Part shown: positions 8,774-17,307 of the stretch, one piece after another
How the letters are laid out: every line of letters begins with the position of its first letter
How positions within the stretch are numbered: position 1 is the stretch's first letter
Assembly (NCBI RefSeq): GCF_002982115.1
Contig: NZ_CP019980.1
Location: 3,108,001-3,172,000 of the forward strand
DNA from: Lysinibacillus sphaericus
GTDB taxonomy: Bacteria; Bacillota; Bacilli; Bacillales_A; Planococcaceae
Length of the DNA stretch: 64,000 nt
Direction of reading: 5' to 3'
Program-made: the position numbers and the translations under genes
Notes under the pieces: model-generated
Database searches by the model: none
What the model saw: only the letters and a program-made list of their open reading frames with translations
Told to the model about the DNA's origin: nothing

Positions 8774-9910
8774 TTATTTAAAGTTTTTCAGTTGATCGCC
8801 GATGACATCACCAAGAGAGAAACCTGTGTTTTCTTCTGGTAATTCATAATCGATTACTTCTTCTGCCTCTGGATTTTCCAATAAATCTTTTATACTTAAT
8901 GCTAGACGACCTTCGTCAACGTTAACATCCAGCACCTTCACCTGTACTTCTTGCGCTTCTTTTAACGCTTCATGTGGTGTATTAATATGTTTATGCGCAA
9001 TTTGCGATATATGCACTAAGCCTTCCACACCAGGGAACACTTCTACAAAAGCACCAAACGATGTAAGGCGTTTGACTTTCCCTACAAGTATTGTGCCTTT
9101 CGCTGCACGCTCTTCAATATTCGACCAAGGTCCAGGAATTGTTTCCTTAATGGATAATGAGATACGTTCATTCTCTGGATCTACCGACAGAACTTTTACC
9201 TTCACTTCTTGTCCTTCTGATAAAACCTCACTGACATCACTTACATGCTCATGTGATACTTGTGAAATATGAACAAGGCCATCGATACCACCAAGGTCAA
9301 TAAATGCACCAAACGATGCTATACGTTGCACTTTACCGTCTAATACATCACCAGCTTTAATTTGGTTAATGACATTTTTCTTCTGAGATGCTTTCTCAGA
9401 TTCAACTACAGCTCGATGTGATAAAATTAAGCGGTTTTTTTCTTTATCTAGCTCAACAATTTTAAAGCTTAATATTTTCCCTTTATAATCTTCAAAATCA
9501 TCAACAAAATAATCTTCTACTAAGGATGCCGGAACGAAGCCACGAACTCCTAAATCAACAACAAGACCACCTTTAACAATATCCTTTACTTCCGCTTCGA
9601 AAACTTCCTCAGCAGTAAATTGTTGTTCAAGTGTATCCCATGCTTTTAAGGCATCTACTTTACGTTTTGATAATACATAGTTTCCTTCTTCAACTTTTGT
9701 AATCATCAATTCTAACTCATCCCCAACGGAGATTGCGTCAGACGCTTTTTCAATGTGTAAGCTCGATAATTCACTTATTGGTACGATACCGTCAAACGGT
9801 GCACCTGGAATTGAAACAGTTACCGCTTTTTCATCAACCTGCTCTGCAATACCTTTGACGATATCACCTTCGTTAAACGTTTGTTCTGCATAGTTCATTT
9901 CTTCAGACAT
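8774..9910 (-). CDS. ypfD: 30S ribosomal protein S1 homologue, four S1 domains
   Basis: RNA-binding protein related to S1. Four S1 repeats are visible at roughly residues 15-85, 100-165, 185-255 and 270-340, with typical GxVxxxxxFGAFVxxxxGxxGLVHxS patterns in the last two (for example FGAFIDLGGIDGLVHIS). Its 378 residues match the short Bacillus form, not the six-domain E. coli S1. AAGGAGGG lies 7 nt before the ATG. It follows cmk, as in B. subtilis. Confidence 0.93.
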   Translation of the reverse strand: MSEEMNYAEQTFNEGDIVKGIAEQVDEKAVTVSIPGAPFDGIVPISELSSLHIEKASDAISVGDELELMITKVEEGNYVLSKRKVDALKAWDTLEQQFTAEEVFEAEVKDIVKGGLVVDLGVRGFVPASLVEDYFVDDFEDYKGKILSFKIVELDKEKNRLILSHRAVVESEKASQKKNVINQIKAGDVLDGKVQRIASFGAFIDLGGIDGLVHISQVSHEHVSDVSEVLSEGQEVKVKVLSVDPENERISLSIKETIPGPWSNIEERAAKGTILVGKVKRLTSFGAFVEVFPGVEGLVHISQIAHKHINTPHEALKEAQEVQVKVLDVNVDEGRLALSIKDLLENPEAEEVIDYELPEENTGFSLGDVIGDQLKNFK

Positions 9911-10012
9911 ATGTAACCCTCCTTCGCATCTTCCCTTACTATTTTATTCGATATTGAAGACAAAGACAAAAATAAATCCTTTAAATTCAAAAAATGTCTG
10001 AAATTTTAGGAT

Positions 10013-10687
10013 TTATACCATTTTTTCTTGTGCTAATTTTAAAATGGCCTGTGCTGCGGCATCAATTGATAGCTCCGTTGTGTCTAAAAATATAGCATCC
10101 GCTGCTTGAATCAGTGGTGATGCTTCGCGCTCACTGTCCATTTTGTCGCGCAAAGCAATCTCTTCTTGGAGCATTTCTATTGAAGACGCGATCCCTCTTT
10201 TTTCATTGTCAATAAAACGACGTCTTGCACGTTCTTCTACAGTAGCAGACATGAAGATTTTGAGTTCAGCATTTTTTAACACATGCGTCGCAATATCCCG
10301 TCCATCCATCACAACACCACCATTTGCAGCAAGTTTTTGTTGCTGTGCGACCAACAATTCACGTACTTTGGCATGTGCTGCTACTTGTGAAACAGATGAT
10401 GTCACTTCGTTAGAGCGTATTGCATCTGATACGTTTTCGCCGTCTAAAAAAACAAGTTGACCTTGAGGAGATGGCTTTAATTCAATTGAGCTAACGGCTA
10501 ACATTTCTGCTAATTTTGCTTCATCATCTAAATGTATGTTTTGTTGCATCGCTTTATACGTAACTGCTCGATACATTGCACCCGTATCGATATACGTGAA
10601 TCCTAGTGATTCTGCAACGATTTTCGCGATTGTACTTTTCCCAGCTCCTGCAGGTCCGTCAATCGCAATTTGAATGTTTTTGTTCAT
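10013..10687 (-). CDS. cmk: cytidylate kinase
   Basis: Phosphorylates CMP and dCMP for nucleotide recycling. The P-loop DGPAGAGKSTIA is at residues 9-20, followed by the YIDTGAMYRAVT block and VMDGRDIATHVLKNA, both standard for Cmk. Length 224 residues is usual. AGGGAAG precedes the ATG. It lies between ypfA and ypfD, separated from ypfA by a terminator. Confidence 0.97.
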   Translation of the reverse strand: MNKNIQIAIDGPAGAGKSTIAKIVAESLGFTYIDTGAMYRAVTYKAMQQNIHLDDEAKLAEMLAVSSIELKPSPQGQLVFLDGENVSDAIRSNEVTSSVSQVAAHAKVRELLVAQQQKLAANGGVVMDGRDIATHVLKNAELKIFMSATVEERARRRFIDNEKRGIASSIEMLQEEIALRDKMDSEREASPLIQAADAIFLDTTELSIDAAAQAILKLAQEKMV

Positions 10688-10730
10688 TATGCTTCCCTAC
10701 TTTCTTTCACACCATATTGTATCATACTAA

Positions 10731-10761
10731 CAAAAAAAAGCCCTCTATTTACAAGAGGGCT
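10731..10761 (-). terminator. ypfA terminator
   Basis: AGCCCTCTTG pairs with its complement around a short loop (10739-10761) and is followed on the minus strand by eight T. It begins 10 bp after the ypfA stop. Confidence 0.9.
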
Positions 10762-10770
10762 ACTGTGATT

Positions 10771-11430
10771 TTAATCATCGAAAGGATTTAATTCTTTACG
10801 GCGATTGACTAGCTGACGTTCGAAGCAGAAACGTACAATATGTTGTTGATCGATATCATCCGTATCTGTTAACTGAATGGTAGCAATTGTCTTATCTTCT
10901 TTTTCAAATATCTTAACAACAGTAGCTTCTGTTACGACATAAATGACATCTCCATTGGCAAATGGTAAGACAATCGTTAACTTAACATCATCATCGTCTT
11001 TGAAAGCTACATCACCTTTCAAAATTAGTGCAATACCACCCGCACTGATATCCGCTGTGACTAATTGATACTTAAATTCATTAAATTGAACTGCCACATC
11101 AACAGGTGTTTCAACACGAACATATTCACGGCGTTGAATTTTAATAAAATCATCTTCTTGAGGGCAATGCAACATAATCATCGGTATATTGCCCGCCTTG
11201 CGTCCTATTACTTCTGTATTGAATGCATAGGAAAGCTTATCCTCTGTTCGAAAGGTTGCCCTAAATTCTGAACCATCTATTAAAAAAGCGGTTTTCTTTG
11301 TTACTACATTTGTTGGATAGTCAATATAAAGAATATTGTCTTTTTGTTCAACTACTTTACAGCGGAATTTCTCTATACGTTCTGTATAAGTAGGTTCTAG
11401 TTGTAATAGTGTTCCAATTTTTATTTCCAT
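10771..11430 (-). CDS. ypfA: PilZ-domain c-di-GMP receptor, YpfA/MotI type
   Basis: Flagellar brake protein family: c-di-GMP binding lets the B. subtilis homologue disengage the motor. Two domains are seen, an N-terminal YcgR-like domain (about 1-90) and a PilZ domain (about 98-205). The c-di-GMP signature is present as RREYVR (residues 100-105) and DISAGG (127-132). The start at 11430 is chosen because GGGGAG lies 6 nt upstream; the frame extends 11 codons further without a ribosome binding site. It lies between ypeB and cmk, as in B. subtilis. Confidence 0.9.
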   Translation of the reverse strand: MEIKIGTLLQLEPTYTERIEKFRCKVVEQKDNILYIDYPTNVVTKKTAFLIDGSEFRATFRTEDKLSYAFNTEVIGRKAGNIPMIMLHCPQEDDFIKIQRREYVRVETPVDVAVQFNEFKYQLVTADISAGGIALILKGDVAFKDDDDVKLTIVLPFANGDVIYVVTEATVVKIFEKEDKTIATIQLTDTDDIDQQHIVRFCFERQLVNRRKELNPFDD

Positions 11431-11516
11431 GAGCATCTCCCCGAACAATATATATACCTCCATTATCGCATGGGATGTAAATTTTGGCTATATGAACTGG
11501 GAGCTTTTTCTTTATC

Positions 11517-12800
11517 TTAGGTTAAATATTCTACTTTTAAAACATTGTGATTTTCAGCATCAATGACAATACGGAATGTTTCTTGCGTCTGTTCATCTCG
11601 AACGGCTATCACTTCATAGCAAAGTCGTTGCTCGAATTGTCCATTATCCGTATAAATATTTTTCACTTCTTCCACACGCACATTATTATCAAAGAAAGAT
11701 TTCCAATCAATTGGATTGGCCTTTTGAGGTTTGATTGATTCTTCTTGGATATATTCCATTGCATTGGCACCTAGTAATTCCCCAGTATCTTTTGCAATTT
11801 TTAACTGAACACCATCCGCATAGATTAATGCATTATCACCAGGATGAACGCGTGCAAATGTAACATGCCATGCTAAATGATTTTCACGTGCTTCAACATA
11901 AGCAACATCTTTCATTTCCAATCGCTTTAAATGTTCTTCAGCTTTTTTAATTATTTCATCTTGGGAAAGTTTTGCTTCATCCACAGGACGTTCCACTAAA
12001 TAGGACAGTAAATGTCCTCCTTTTTCAGTTAAATCTACATAGCCTAAGCGAATTCCTTGGTGGAACTGTATGTGATAAAACGGATACGGTGCGGTATCAC
12101 TACTTTTGGTCACAGTAAATGTAGCATCTTTAATAAGCGGGAATAAATATTTTACTTTTTCCAATGCTTCTTTTTCCGTAATAACTGAATCTTGTAACGC
12201 TTTTAATTCTATTTTCTTTTGCCAATCTGCTTCACTTAAAGTAAGCGGGAAATCACTTTCACCATAATCTTTTAGTGTTTTTTGAATATTATCGAAAGAG
12301 GTATTAGGATTTTTATTGTCTACTTGACGCATCCAAACATCCATTTTTCCATCTTGCTTGTAGTAATCAACCGTTGCTGTCGTCCACTCGTCAGATAAAG
12401 CTTGTAAATTCGTAGAAATTTGCGGCATTTTTTCTCGCCATGCTTCATAATCCCCCGATTTTGCTGTTTTCTTTGCTTCATCTCCTAGTTTTCCCAAATA
12501 ACCTAGCCACTGATTAGAAAGTTCTTGCCCAATTGGAATATTCGCTATAGAAGAACGTACTTCAGAGCTTAGTCGCCAAATAGAATCTAACTCACTATCG
12601 ATCGCCTGTTCATCCTTAAATAATAAGGATTGTGAAACGGCTCTTTGTAAGTATGATAATTTTTCAGAAGCGTCCGTTAATTTTTCTGTATACTGCGCAT
12701 GTACAGTACGTTGTAAACTTTCTTTATCGCCATGTAAATCAATGCTATAGGCACCCAAACCAATTACTGCTATTGTTAAAATAACGAGCATTGTTCTCAA
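11517..12800 (-). CDS. ypeB: spore germination protein YpeB
   Basis: Membrane-bound partner of SleB in the spore; each stabilises the other until germination. An N-terminal membrane anchor (about residues 1-20) is followed by a long extracytoplasmic region and C-terminal PepSY-like repeats (about 200-427). The product is slightly shorter than B. subtilis YpeB (about 450). TTG at 12800 is the start, 7 nt behind AAAGGAGG; the next ATG is too far away. It follows sleB by 15 bp in the same transcription unit. Confidence 0.93.
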   Translation of the reverse strand: MRTMLVILTIAVIGLGAYSIDLHGDKESLQRTVHAQYTEKLTDASEKLSYLQRAVSQSLLFKDEQAIDSELDSIWRLSSEVRSSIANIPIGQELSNQWLGYLGKLGDEAKKTAKSGDYEAWREKMPQISTNLQALSDEWTTATVDYYKQDGKMDVWMRQVDNKNPNTSFDNIQKTLKDYGESDFPLTLSEADWQKKIELKALQDSVITEKEALEKVKYLFPLIKDATFTVTKSSDTAPYPFYHIQFHQGIRLGYVDLTEKGGHLLSYLVERPVDEAKLSQDEIIKKAEEHLKRLEMKDVAYVEARENHLAWHVTFARVHPGDNALIYADGVQLKIAKDTGELLGANAMEYIQEESIKPQKANPIDWKSFFDNNVRVEEVKNIYTDNGQFEQRLCYEVIAVRDEQTQETFRIVIDAENHNVLKVEYLT

Positions 12801-12815
12801 TTGTTTTCCTCCTTT

Positions 12816-13640
12816 CTATGAACAGAAAATATGCTCACCTATTTGTTTTATTTGAGGACGAGTCCAAATCCACTTACTTGTTGCTGTTTTTGGATTAAAG
12901 TAATACAGGGCATTTTCCGATGGATCCCAGCCATTCATAGCATCAATGACCGCTTCCTTTGCACGTTGGTTCGGCTCTAACCAAATTTGTCCATCTGCTA
13001 CTGCTGTAAATGCTAATGGTTGGAATATAATACCTGATATTGTGTTAGGGAAATCAGGGCTTTCTAGTCGATTTAAAATAACTGCTGCTACAGCAACTTG
13101 CCCCTCATAAGGTTCTCCCCTCGCTTCTCCGTAAACGGCATTAGCGATTAGCTGTAAATCTCGCTCTGTATACTTTGGTGGAATTTGTGTATCGGTACCA
13201 TTACTATTGCTGCTACCACTGCTGTCACCACGATTTGCTGTACTGCCTCCACCACTATTTTTCACCTGTTGATCAAGAGGCACACCACCATAATAGGTAA
13301 ATTGATTGCCTGCTTTTAATTGCGCTTTTACCCAATTCTCATCATAATCTGAATAGCCAGCTAACGCTTTTTTCGTCTTTGCCCCCGCTATTCCATCAAT
13401 CGGCAATCCATATTTTTCTTGGAAATTTCGCAGTGCCCAATACGTGTTGTAGCCAAATTTCCCATCAATTTTACTTTTATAAAATCCTAAGTATTGTAGT
13501 CTAGCTTGCAGCTCAATCACGTCATCTCCATAAGCACCACGAGCAATCTGTTGATCGCTAAACGCTATGGCGTCATTTTGCGGTATCGAGACTATACTAA
13601 TCGCAAATAGGAAAGCAAAAAGTATGCTTAATAAACGCAC
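12816..13640 (-). CDS. sleB: spore cortex-lytic enzyme SleB
   Basis: Lytic transglycosylase that degrades muramic-lactam cortex peptidoglycan during germination. Order of parts: signal peptide (about residues 1-27), peptidoglycan-binding repeat (about 35-94), a serine/glycine-rich linker, and the Hydrolase_2 domain (about 162-274) with the catalytic glutamate candidate E172 in AVYGEARGE. GTG at 13640 is chosen because GGAG lies 8 nt upstream; the upstream ATG and GTG overlap the ribosome binding site. An IS inserted 100 bp upstream leaves the gene and its likely promoter intact. Confidence 0.95.
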   Translation of the reverse strand: MRLLSILFAFLFAISIVSIPQNDAIAFSDQQIARGAYGDDVIELQARLQYLGFYKSKIDGKFGYNTYWALRNFQEKYGLPIDGIAGAKTKKALAGYSDYDENWVKAQLKAGNQFTYYGGVPLDQQVKNSGGGSTANRGDSSGSSNSNGTDTQIPPKYTERDLQLIANAVYGEARGEPYEGQVAVAAVILNRLESPDFPNTISGIIFQPLAFTAVADGQIWLEPNQRAKEAVIDAMNGWDPSENALYYFNPKTATSKWIWTRPQIKQIGEHIFCS

Positions 13641-13661
13641 AATCATCACTCCTTTTTTTTA

Positions 13662-13691
13662 TAGCTTGAAACAAAAGACACTTTTTATACA
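13662..13691 (-). promoter_or_regulatory. candidate SigG promoter of sleB-ypeB
   Basis: On the minus strand TGTATA (13686-13691) and CAAGCTA (13662-13668) are separated by 17 bp, close to the SigG pattern TGMATA / CATACTA. sleB is a SigG gene in B. subtilis. The -10 differs at two positions. Confidence 0.4.
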
Positions 13692-13740
13692 TTGATAAAA
13701 AAGAAAAAAACGTAGAAATCATTTTTAGATTTCTACGTTT
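13690..13740 (-). terminator. left target-duplicate: stem-loop terminator
   Basis: AAACGTAGAAATC, a 7-nt loop and GATTTCTACGTTT (13708-13740) form a perfect 13-bp stem, followed on the minus strand by TTTTTTTCTTTTTT. The same 33 bp occur at 15481-15513. The pair is read as the target duplication of the IS between them. Before insertion this was probably the prsW terminator. Confidence 0.85.
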
Positions 13741-13742
13741 CA

Positions 13743-13790
13743 GACTGTAGACAAACTCGAAAAATTTCGAGTTTGCCTACAGTCTTTTTT
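13743..13790 (+). terminator. IS left-end hairpin with T-run
   Basis: AGACTGTAG-ACAAACTCGA pairs with TCGAGTTTGCCTACAGTCT, with one bulge, followed by TTTTTT. It probably insulates the transposase from outside transcription or shapes the IS end. Confidence 0.7.
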
Positions 13791-13821
13791 CATTTTAAGA
13801 TAAAAATAGATGTCTACTCCT

Positions 13822-13952
13822 GTTGATTTCCGCTACGTTCGGGCGCTTTCCGCGGGCACATCGTAAGCCGCAACCCTCGCTAACGCGCGGTCTGTTGCGT
13901 CTTACGTACTGTGCGTTCCCGCAGGAGTCGCCCGCCCTTCGCTCCAATCAAC
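13822..13952. repeat. 131-bp GC-rich palindromic repeat inside the IS
   Basis: The ends are GTTGATT (13822) and AATCAAC (13946-13952), and many blocks between them pair, for example GGGCG with CGCCC and GTAAG with CTTAC. GC content is far above the surroundings. It lies between the IS left end and the transposase. A degenerate relative lies at 57054-57175, outside any IS. Similar GC-rich repeats with TTTCCGCGGGC and CAGGAGTCGCC are, from memory, common in Bacillaceae intergenic DNA. Confidence 0.6.
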
Positions 13953-14011
13953 TTGATATGAATTGCTATCAATCAACTATAAATAAAATAATCTATTTGA
14001 GGTGATGGAAA

Positions 14012-15361
14012 ATGATGTCGAAAAATCAAATCAATGAACGTGAACAATTAGAAATACTGACAATTGACCAATTGGTGCCACAAGACCATTTAGTCCGAAA
14101 ACTAGAGGCAGCGATTGATTTTTCGTTTATCTATCCATTAGTGGAAAACCTCTATTCATCTTTAGGGCGTCCAAGTATTGACCCTGTTGTTCTCTTTAAA
14201 ATGACCTTTATTCAATATGTTTTCGGTATTCGCTCAATGCGTCAAACTATTAAAGAAATTGAAACGAACATGGCCTATCGTTGGTTTTTAGGATTTGGCT
14301 TCCATACAGAAGTTCCACACTTCTCTACCTTCGGTAAAAATTATGCGCGACGGTTTCAAGACACAGATGTGTTTGAACAAATTTTCTATCGTATTCTAAA
14401 AGAAATTATGAAGAAGGGTCTCCTGCATGCAGACCATGTATTTATTGATTCCACGCATGTAAAGGCAAGCGCTAATAAGCGAAAGTATGATAAAAAAGTC
14501 GTTCGAAAAGAAACACGTGCTTATGAAGAGAAACTTCAACTGGAATTAAATATTGATCGTGAGGAACACGGAAAAAAACCCTTCCCTCCAGAGAGATTTG
14601 AAAAAGACGAATGGAAAGAAATCAAGGAAAGTACGACAGACCCAGAGAGTGGTTATTATGTTAAGGATGAACGGACTAAGCAGTTTGCGTATTCATTTCA
14701 TGCAGCGACAGATGAAAAAGGTTTTGTATTAGGTACGATTGTGACTCCAGGAAATGTGCACGATAGCTATGTATTGCAGCCACTTGTTGAAAAAATCATT
14801 AAAAAAGTGAAAAAGCCATTAGCGATTGCTGCGGATGCTGCTTATAAAACACCTGCCATCACTAACTTTTTATTAGAGAATCAAATGTTACCTGTTCTCC
14901 CTTATACACGTCCTAAAACAAAGGATGGTTTCTTTCGAAAGCATGAATACGTGTACGATGAGTACTATAATTGTTATCTTTGCCCACAAGGGCAGGTATT
15001 GAAATATACGACAACCACAAAGGAAGGGTATCGCCAATATAAATCGAATCCAACGATTTGTGCTAATTGCCCCTTGCTATCACAATGTACAGAAAGCAAG
15101 AATCATCAAAAACTTATTCAACGTCATATCTGGGAAACATATATGGAAGAAGCTGAACATTTACGCCATTCATATGCTATTAAACAAATTTATGCAAAGC
15201 GCAAAGAAACGATTGAACGTGTCTTTGCAGATGCAAAAGAAAAGCATGGTATGCGATGGACAACCTTAAGGGGTCTTAAAAAATTGTCCATGCAGGCGAT
15301 GCTTACTTTTGCTGCCATGAACTTGAAAAAGCTTGCTACTTGGACATGGCAAGCTGCTTAA
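14012..15361 (+). CDS. IS1182-family transposase
   Basis: DDE transposase of 449 residues with no break. An N-terminal DUF772-type domain (about 15-95) is followed by the catalytic domain: first aspartate in HADHVFIDSTHVKASA, second in AIAADAAYKTPA, glutamate in RKETIERVFADAKEKHGMR. A cysteine cluster near residues 330-370 (CPQG, CANCPLLSQC) is usual in this family. GAGGTG precedes the double ATG at 14012. It should be active by sequence. Confidence 0.95.
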   Translation: MMSKNQINEREQLEILTIDQLVPQDHLVRKLEAAIDFSFIYPLVENLYSSLGRPSIDPVVLFKMTFIQYVFGIRSMRQTIKEIETNMAYRWFLGFGFHTEVPHFSTFGKNYARRFQDTDVFEQIFYRILKEIMKKGLLHADHVFIDSTHVKASANKRKYDKKVVRKETRAYEEKLQLELNIDREEHGKKPFPPERFEKDEWKEIKESTTDPESGYYVKDERTKQFAYSFHAATDEKGFVLGTIVTPGNVHDSYVLQPLVEKIIKKVKKPLAIAADAAYKTPAITNFLLENQMLPVLPYTRPKTKDGFFRKHEYVYDEYYNCYLCPQGQVLKYTTTTKEGYRQYKSNPTICANCPLLSQCTESKNHQKLIQRHIWETYMEEAEHLRHSYAIKQIYAKRKETIERVFADAKEKHGMRWTTLRGLKKLSMQAMLTFAAMNLKKLATWTWQAA

Positions 15362-15429
15362 GGAGAATAGATATGCTCAAAGAGTATGGTCAACTCGGCA
15401 GTGAAATCTAATTATTTACTATAAAAAAT

Positions 15430-15471
15430 GACAAAAGGCATCAAGGTTAAAACTTCTTGATGCCTTTTGTC
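15430..15471. terminator. IS right-end hairpin
   Basis: GACAAAAGGCATCAAG pairs with CTTGATGCCTTTTGTC around a 10-nt loop. On the minus strand ATTTTTTAT follows, so it can end transcripts entering from prsW as well as from the transposase gene. Confidence 0.75.
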
Positions 15472-15480
15472 GACAATCTG

Positions 15481-15513
15481 AAACGTAGAAATCATTTTTA
15501 GATTTCTACGTTT
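15481..15513. repeat. right target-duplicate stem-loop
   Basis: Exact 33-bp copy of 13708-13740. On the minus strand only TTT follows before the IS begins, so this prsW-proximal copy has lost the T-tract that a terminator needs. Confidence 0.9.
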
Positions 15514-16188
15514 TTATATTTTTTTATGCATATGCAAATGTTGGACAAGATGATAGTGCGCTAGCTTTACTTTACGTAAGCCAAACCACCATAAAAATAA
15601 CATAAACGGTATCATTAAATATACCCAATGCCCTTTAAATGATAATATTGTATTGTATAAAATGTGTAATACTACCGGTGCGCAAATGGCCATTGCAATC
15701 ATTTCTTTCGTCTTTGCATTTTTTGAAAATTTAGCACGTCCATAGTAATAGCCCATTACTACACCGAACAGAGCATGACTGGATACGGGTAATAACGCGC
15801 GCATAAAGGCCGTGTTTAAACCGAAAGAAAATAAATATAATATATTTTCTATCGTAGCAAATCCAAGAGATATACTCGCACCGTACAATATACCATCATA
15901 AGGATCATCAAATTCCACATGATTGTAAATAGCTATTAACAGAACAAACCATTTAAAAAACTCTTCAATGACACTTGAAAAAAGGACATCTTGTAAATAA
16001 AGATATCGAAAAACTCCCTCCTCCGTTAATACATATTGTAAAAACAAGATAGGGAAAGTTAGAAAAGCACCATACAAAAACGTTTGAAGTAAAGTTCTTC
16101 TTGGCTCCGTTGCCATTTGATTGCGCAAATAGAAGTAACTAAAAAGCGCTAGACCGGGAGCAATGGCAGCTGATAAAAGAATGATCAT
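15514..16188 (-). CDS. prsW: PrsW family glutamic-type intramembrane protease
   Basis: Site-1 protease homologue; in B. subtilis PrsW cuts the anti-sigma factor RsiW and frees SigW under envelope stress. The 224 residues are highly hydrophobic with several membrane segments. Family motifs are visible: EEFFKW (E75, E76), GFATIEN (E114) and SSHALFG (H138). The start at 16188 was chosen from AAAGGAG 8 nt upstream; the longer frame lacks a ribosome binding site. It neighbours sleB in B. subtilis too; here the IS separates them. The stop codon abuts the duplicated stem-loop. Confidence 0.9.
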   Translation of the reverse strand: MIILLSAAIAPGLALFSYFYLRNQMATEPRRTLLQTFLYGAFLTFPILFLQYVLTEEGVFRYLYLQDVLFSSVIEEFFKWFVLLIAIYNHVEFDDPYDGILYGASISLGFATIENILYLFSFGLNTAFMRALLPVSSHALFGVVMGYYYGRAKFSKNAKTKEMIAMAICAPVVLHILYNTILSFKGHWVYLMIPFMLFLWWFGLRKVKLAHYHLVQHLHMHKKI

Positions 16189-16270
16189 GTTGCCGGCTCC
16201 TTTCAACAATAGACTGATTTCATTATACCATGTAATGACAAAAAAACTTTTTAAAAGGAGATATATTTTT

Positions 16271-17239
16271 ATGAAAAAAACAATTTTATTAATTCATACG
16301 GGTGGCACAATTTCCATGGCAATGAGTGATGAAGGTGCGGTGATGCCTAACAAGGAAAATCCATTAATAAAAGAGAGTAAAAAACTTGATACACTGGCAT
16401 CTATAAAAGAAGTGGAGGCGTTTAATCTTCCTTCACCACATATAACACCAAAAGAAATGCTTCATTTACGTAACTTAATTATGGAAAAAACTTCAACAGA
16501 ACATTTTGATGGTGTGGTCATTACACACGGCACAGATACTTTAGAAGAAACAGCCTATTTTTTAGAGTTAACAACCAATTTATCCATTCCAATTGTCTTA
16601 ACAGGTGCAATGCGCTCCTCCAATGAGCTAGGTGCTGATGGCATATACAATTTAGTGGAAGCTGTTCGTGTAGCGATAGATGCTGAAGCAAAAGACAAAG
16701 GTGTGCTAGTTGTGATGAACGATGAAGTCCATTTGGCTGTCAACACAACAAAAACGAGTACGAGCTCAGTCAATACATTTCAATCCCCACAATACGGCCC
16801 AATTGGACTTATTACAAAAACACGTATTCTGTTTCATCATGCCCCGATTCGTCGCCAATATGTAGATGTAAAAGGCTTAACAAAACGAGTAGCGATGTTG
16901 AAAGTATATGCGGGAATGGAAGTTGATTTACTTGATGTGGTCCTCGCCTGCCAATATGATGGTGTTGTACTTGAAGGACTTGGACAAGGCAATGTACCAC
17001 CAACAGTTGTAAAAGGCATTGAAAGTCTATTGGAACGAGGTATTCCGGTCGTTTTAGTTTCTAGATGCTTCAATGGCATCGCAGAAGGCGTATACGGCTA
17101 CATTGGTGGTGGTAAAATGCTGGAAGACTTAGGCGCCATTTTCGCCACAGGTATTAACGGACAAAAAGCACGCTTAAAGTTACTAATCGGTTTAAATACA
17201 GCAGGGAATCCTTTAGACTTAAAAGAGTTTTTCCAGTAA
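16271..17239 (+). CDS. ansA: L-asparaginase
   Basis: Hydrolyses L-asparagine to aspartate and ammonia, presumably in the cytoplasm because no signal peptide is seen. The two type I/II asparaginase signatures are present: HTGGTIS near residues 9-15 with the nucleophile threonine T13, and THGTDTLEE at 85-93. Length 322 residues is usual. The ATG at 16271 has AAAGGAG about 10 nt upstream; the frame runs back into prsW without another good start. Symbol assigned by family. Confidence 0.92.
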   Translation: MKKTILLIHTGGTISMAMSDEGAVMPNKENPLIKESKKLDTLASIKEVEAFNLPSPHITPKEMLHLRNLIMEKTSTEHFDGVVITHGTDTLEETAYFLELTTNLSIPIVLTGAMRSSNELGADGIYNLVEAVRVAIDAEAKDKGVLVVMNDEVHLAVNTTKTSTSSVNTFQSPQYGPIGLITKTRILFHHAPIRRQYVDVKGLTKRVAMLKVYAGMEVDLLDVVLACQYDGVVLEGLGQGNVPPTVVKGIESLLERGIPVVLVSRCFNGIAEGVYGYIGGGKMLEDLGAIFATGINGQKARLKLLIGLNTAGNPLDLKEFFQ

Positions 17240-17243
17240 TAGT

Positions 17244-17284
17244 ACTGCCCCAATTGTTAGACACCACCTAACAATTGGGGCAGT
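17244..17284. terminator. bidirectional terminator after asparaginase
   Basis: CTGCCCCAATTGTTAG and its exact complement form a 16-bp stem with a 7-nt loop. It lies between two convergent genes; only a short TTT follows on the plus strand. Confidence 0.8.
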
Positions 17285-17307
17285 TTATAGTTAGTTTGAG
17301 ATGTCAC

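Larger units (their letters stand above)
13741..15480 (+). mobile_element. IS1182-family insertion sequence, intact, 1740 bp
   Basis: Terminal inverted repeats are CAGACTGTAGACAAA at the left end and CAGATTGTCGACAAA (as complement) at the right end, 13 of 15 identical. The element is flanked by a 33-bp direct repeat (13708-13740 and 15481-15513), itself a perfect stem-loop. IS1182 elements are known for long, variable target duplications. Each IS end also carries an internal terminator hairpin (13743-13785 and 15430-15471). It holds one intact transposase gene. Near-identical duplication arms suggest a recent insertion. Confidence 0.92.

Noticed and set aside
13823-14005. Small ORF upstream of the transposase
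   Set aside because: It coincides with the GC-rich palindrome, starts without a ribosome binding site and has no protein-like features.
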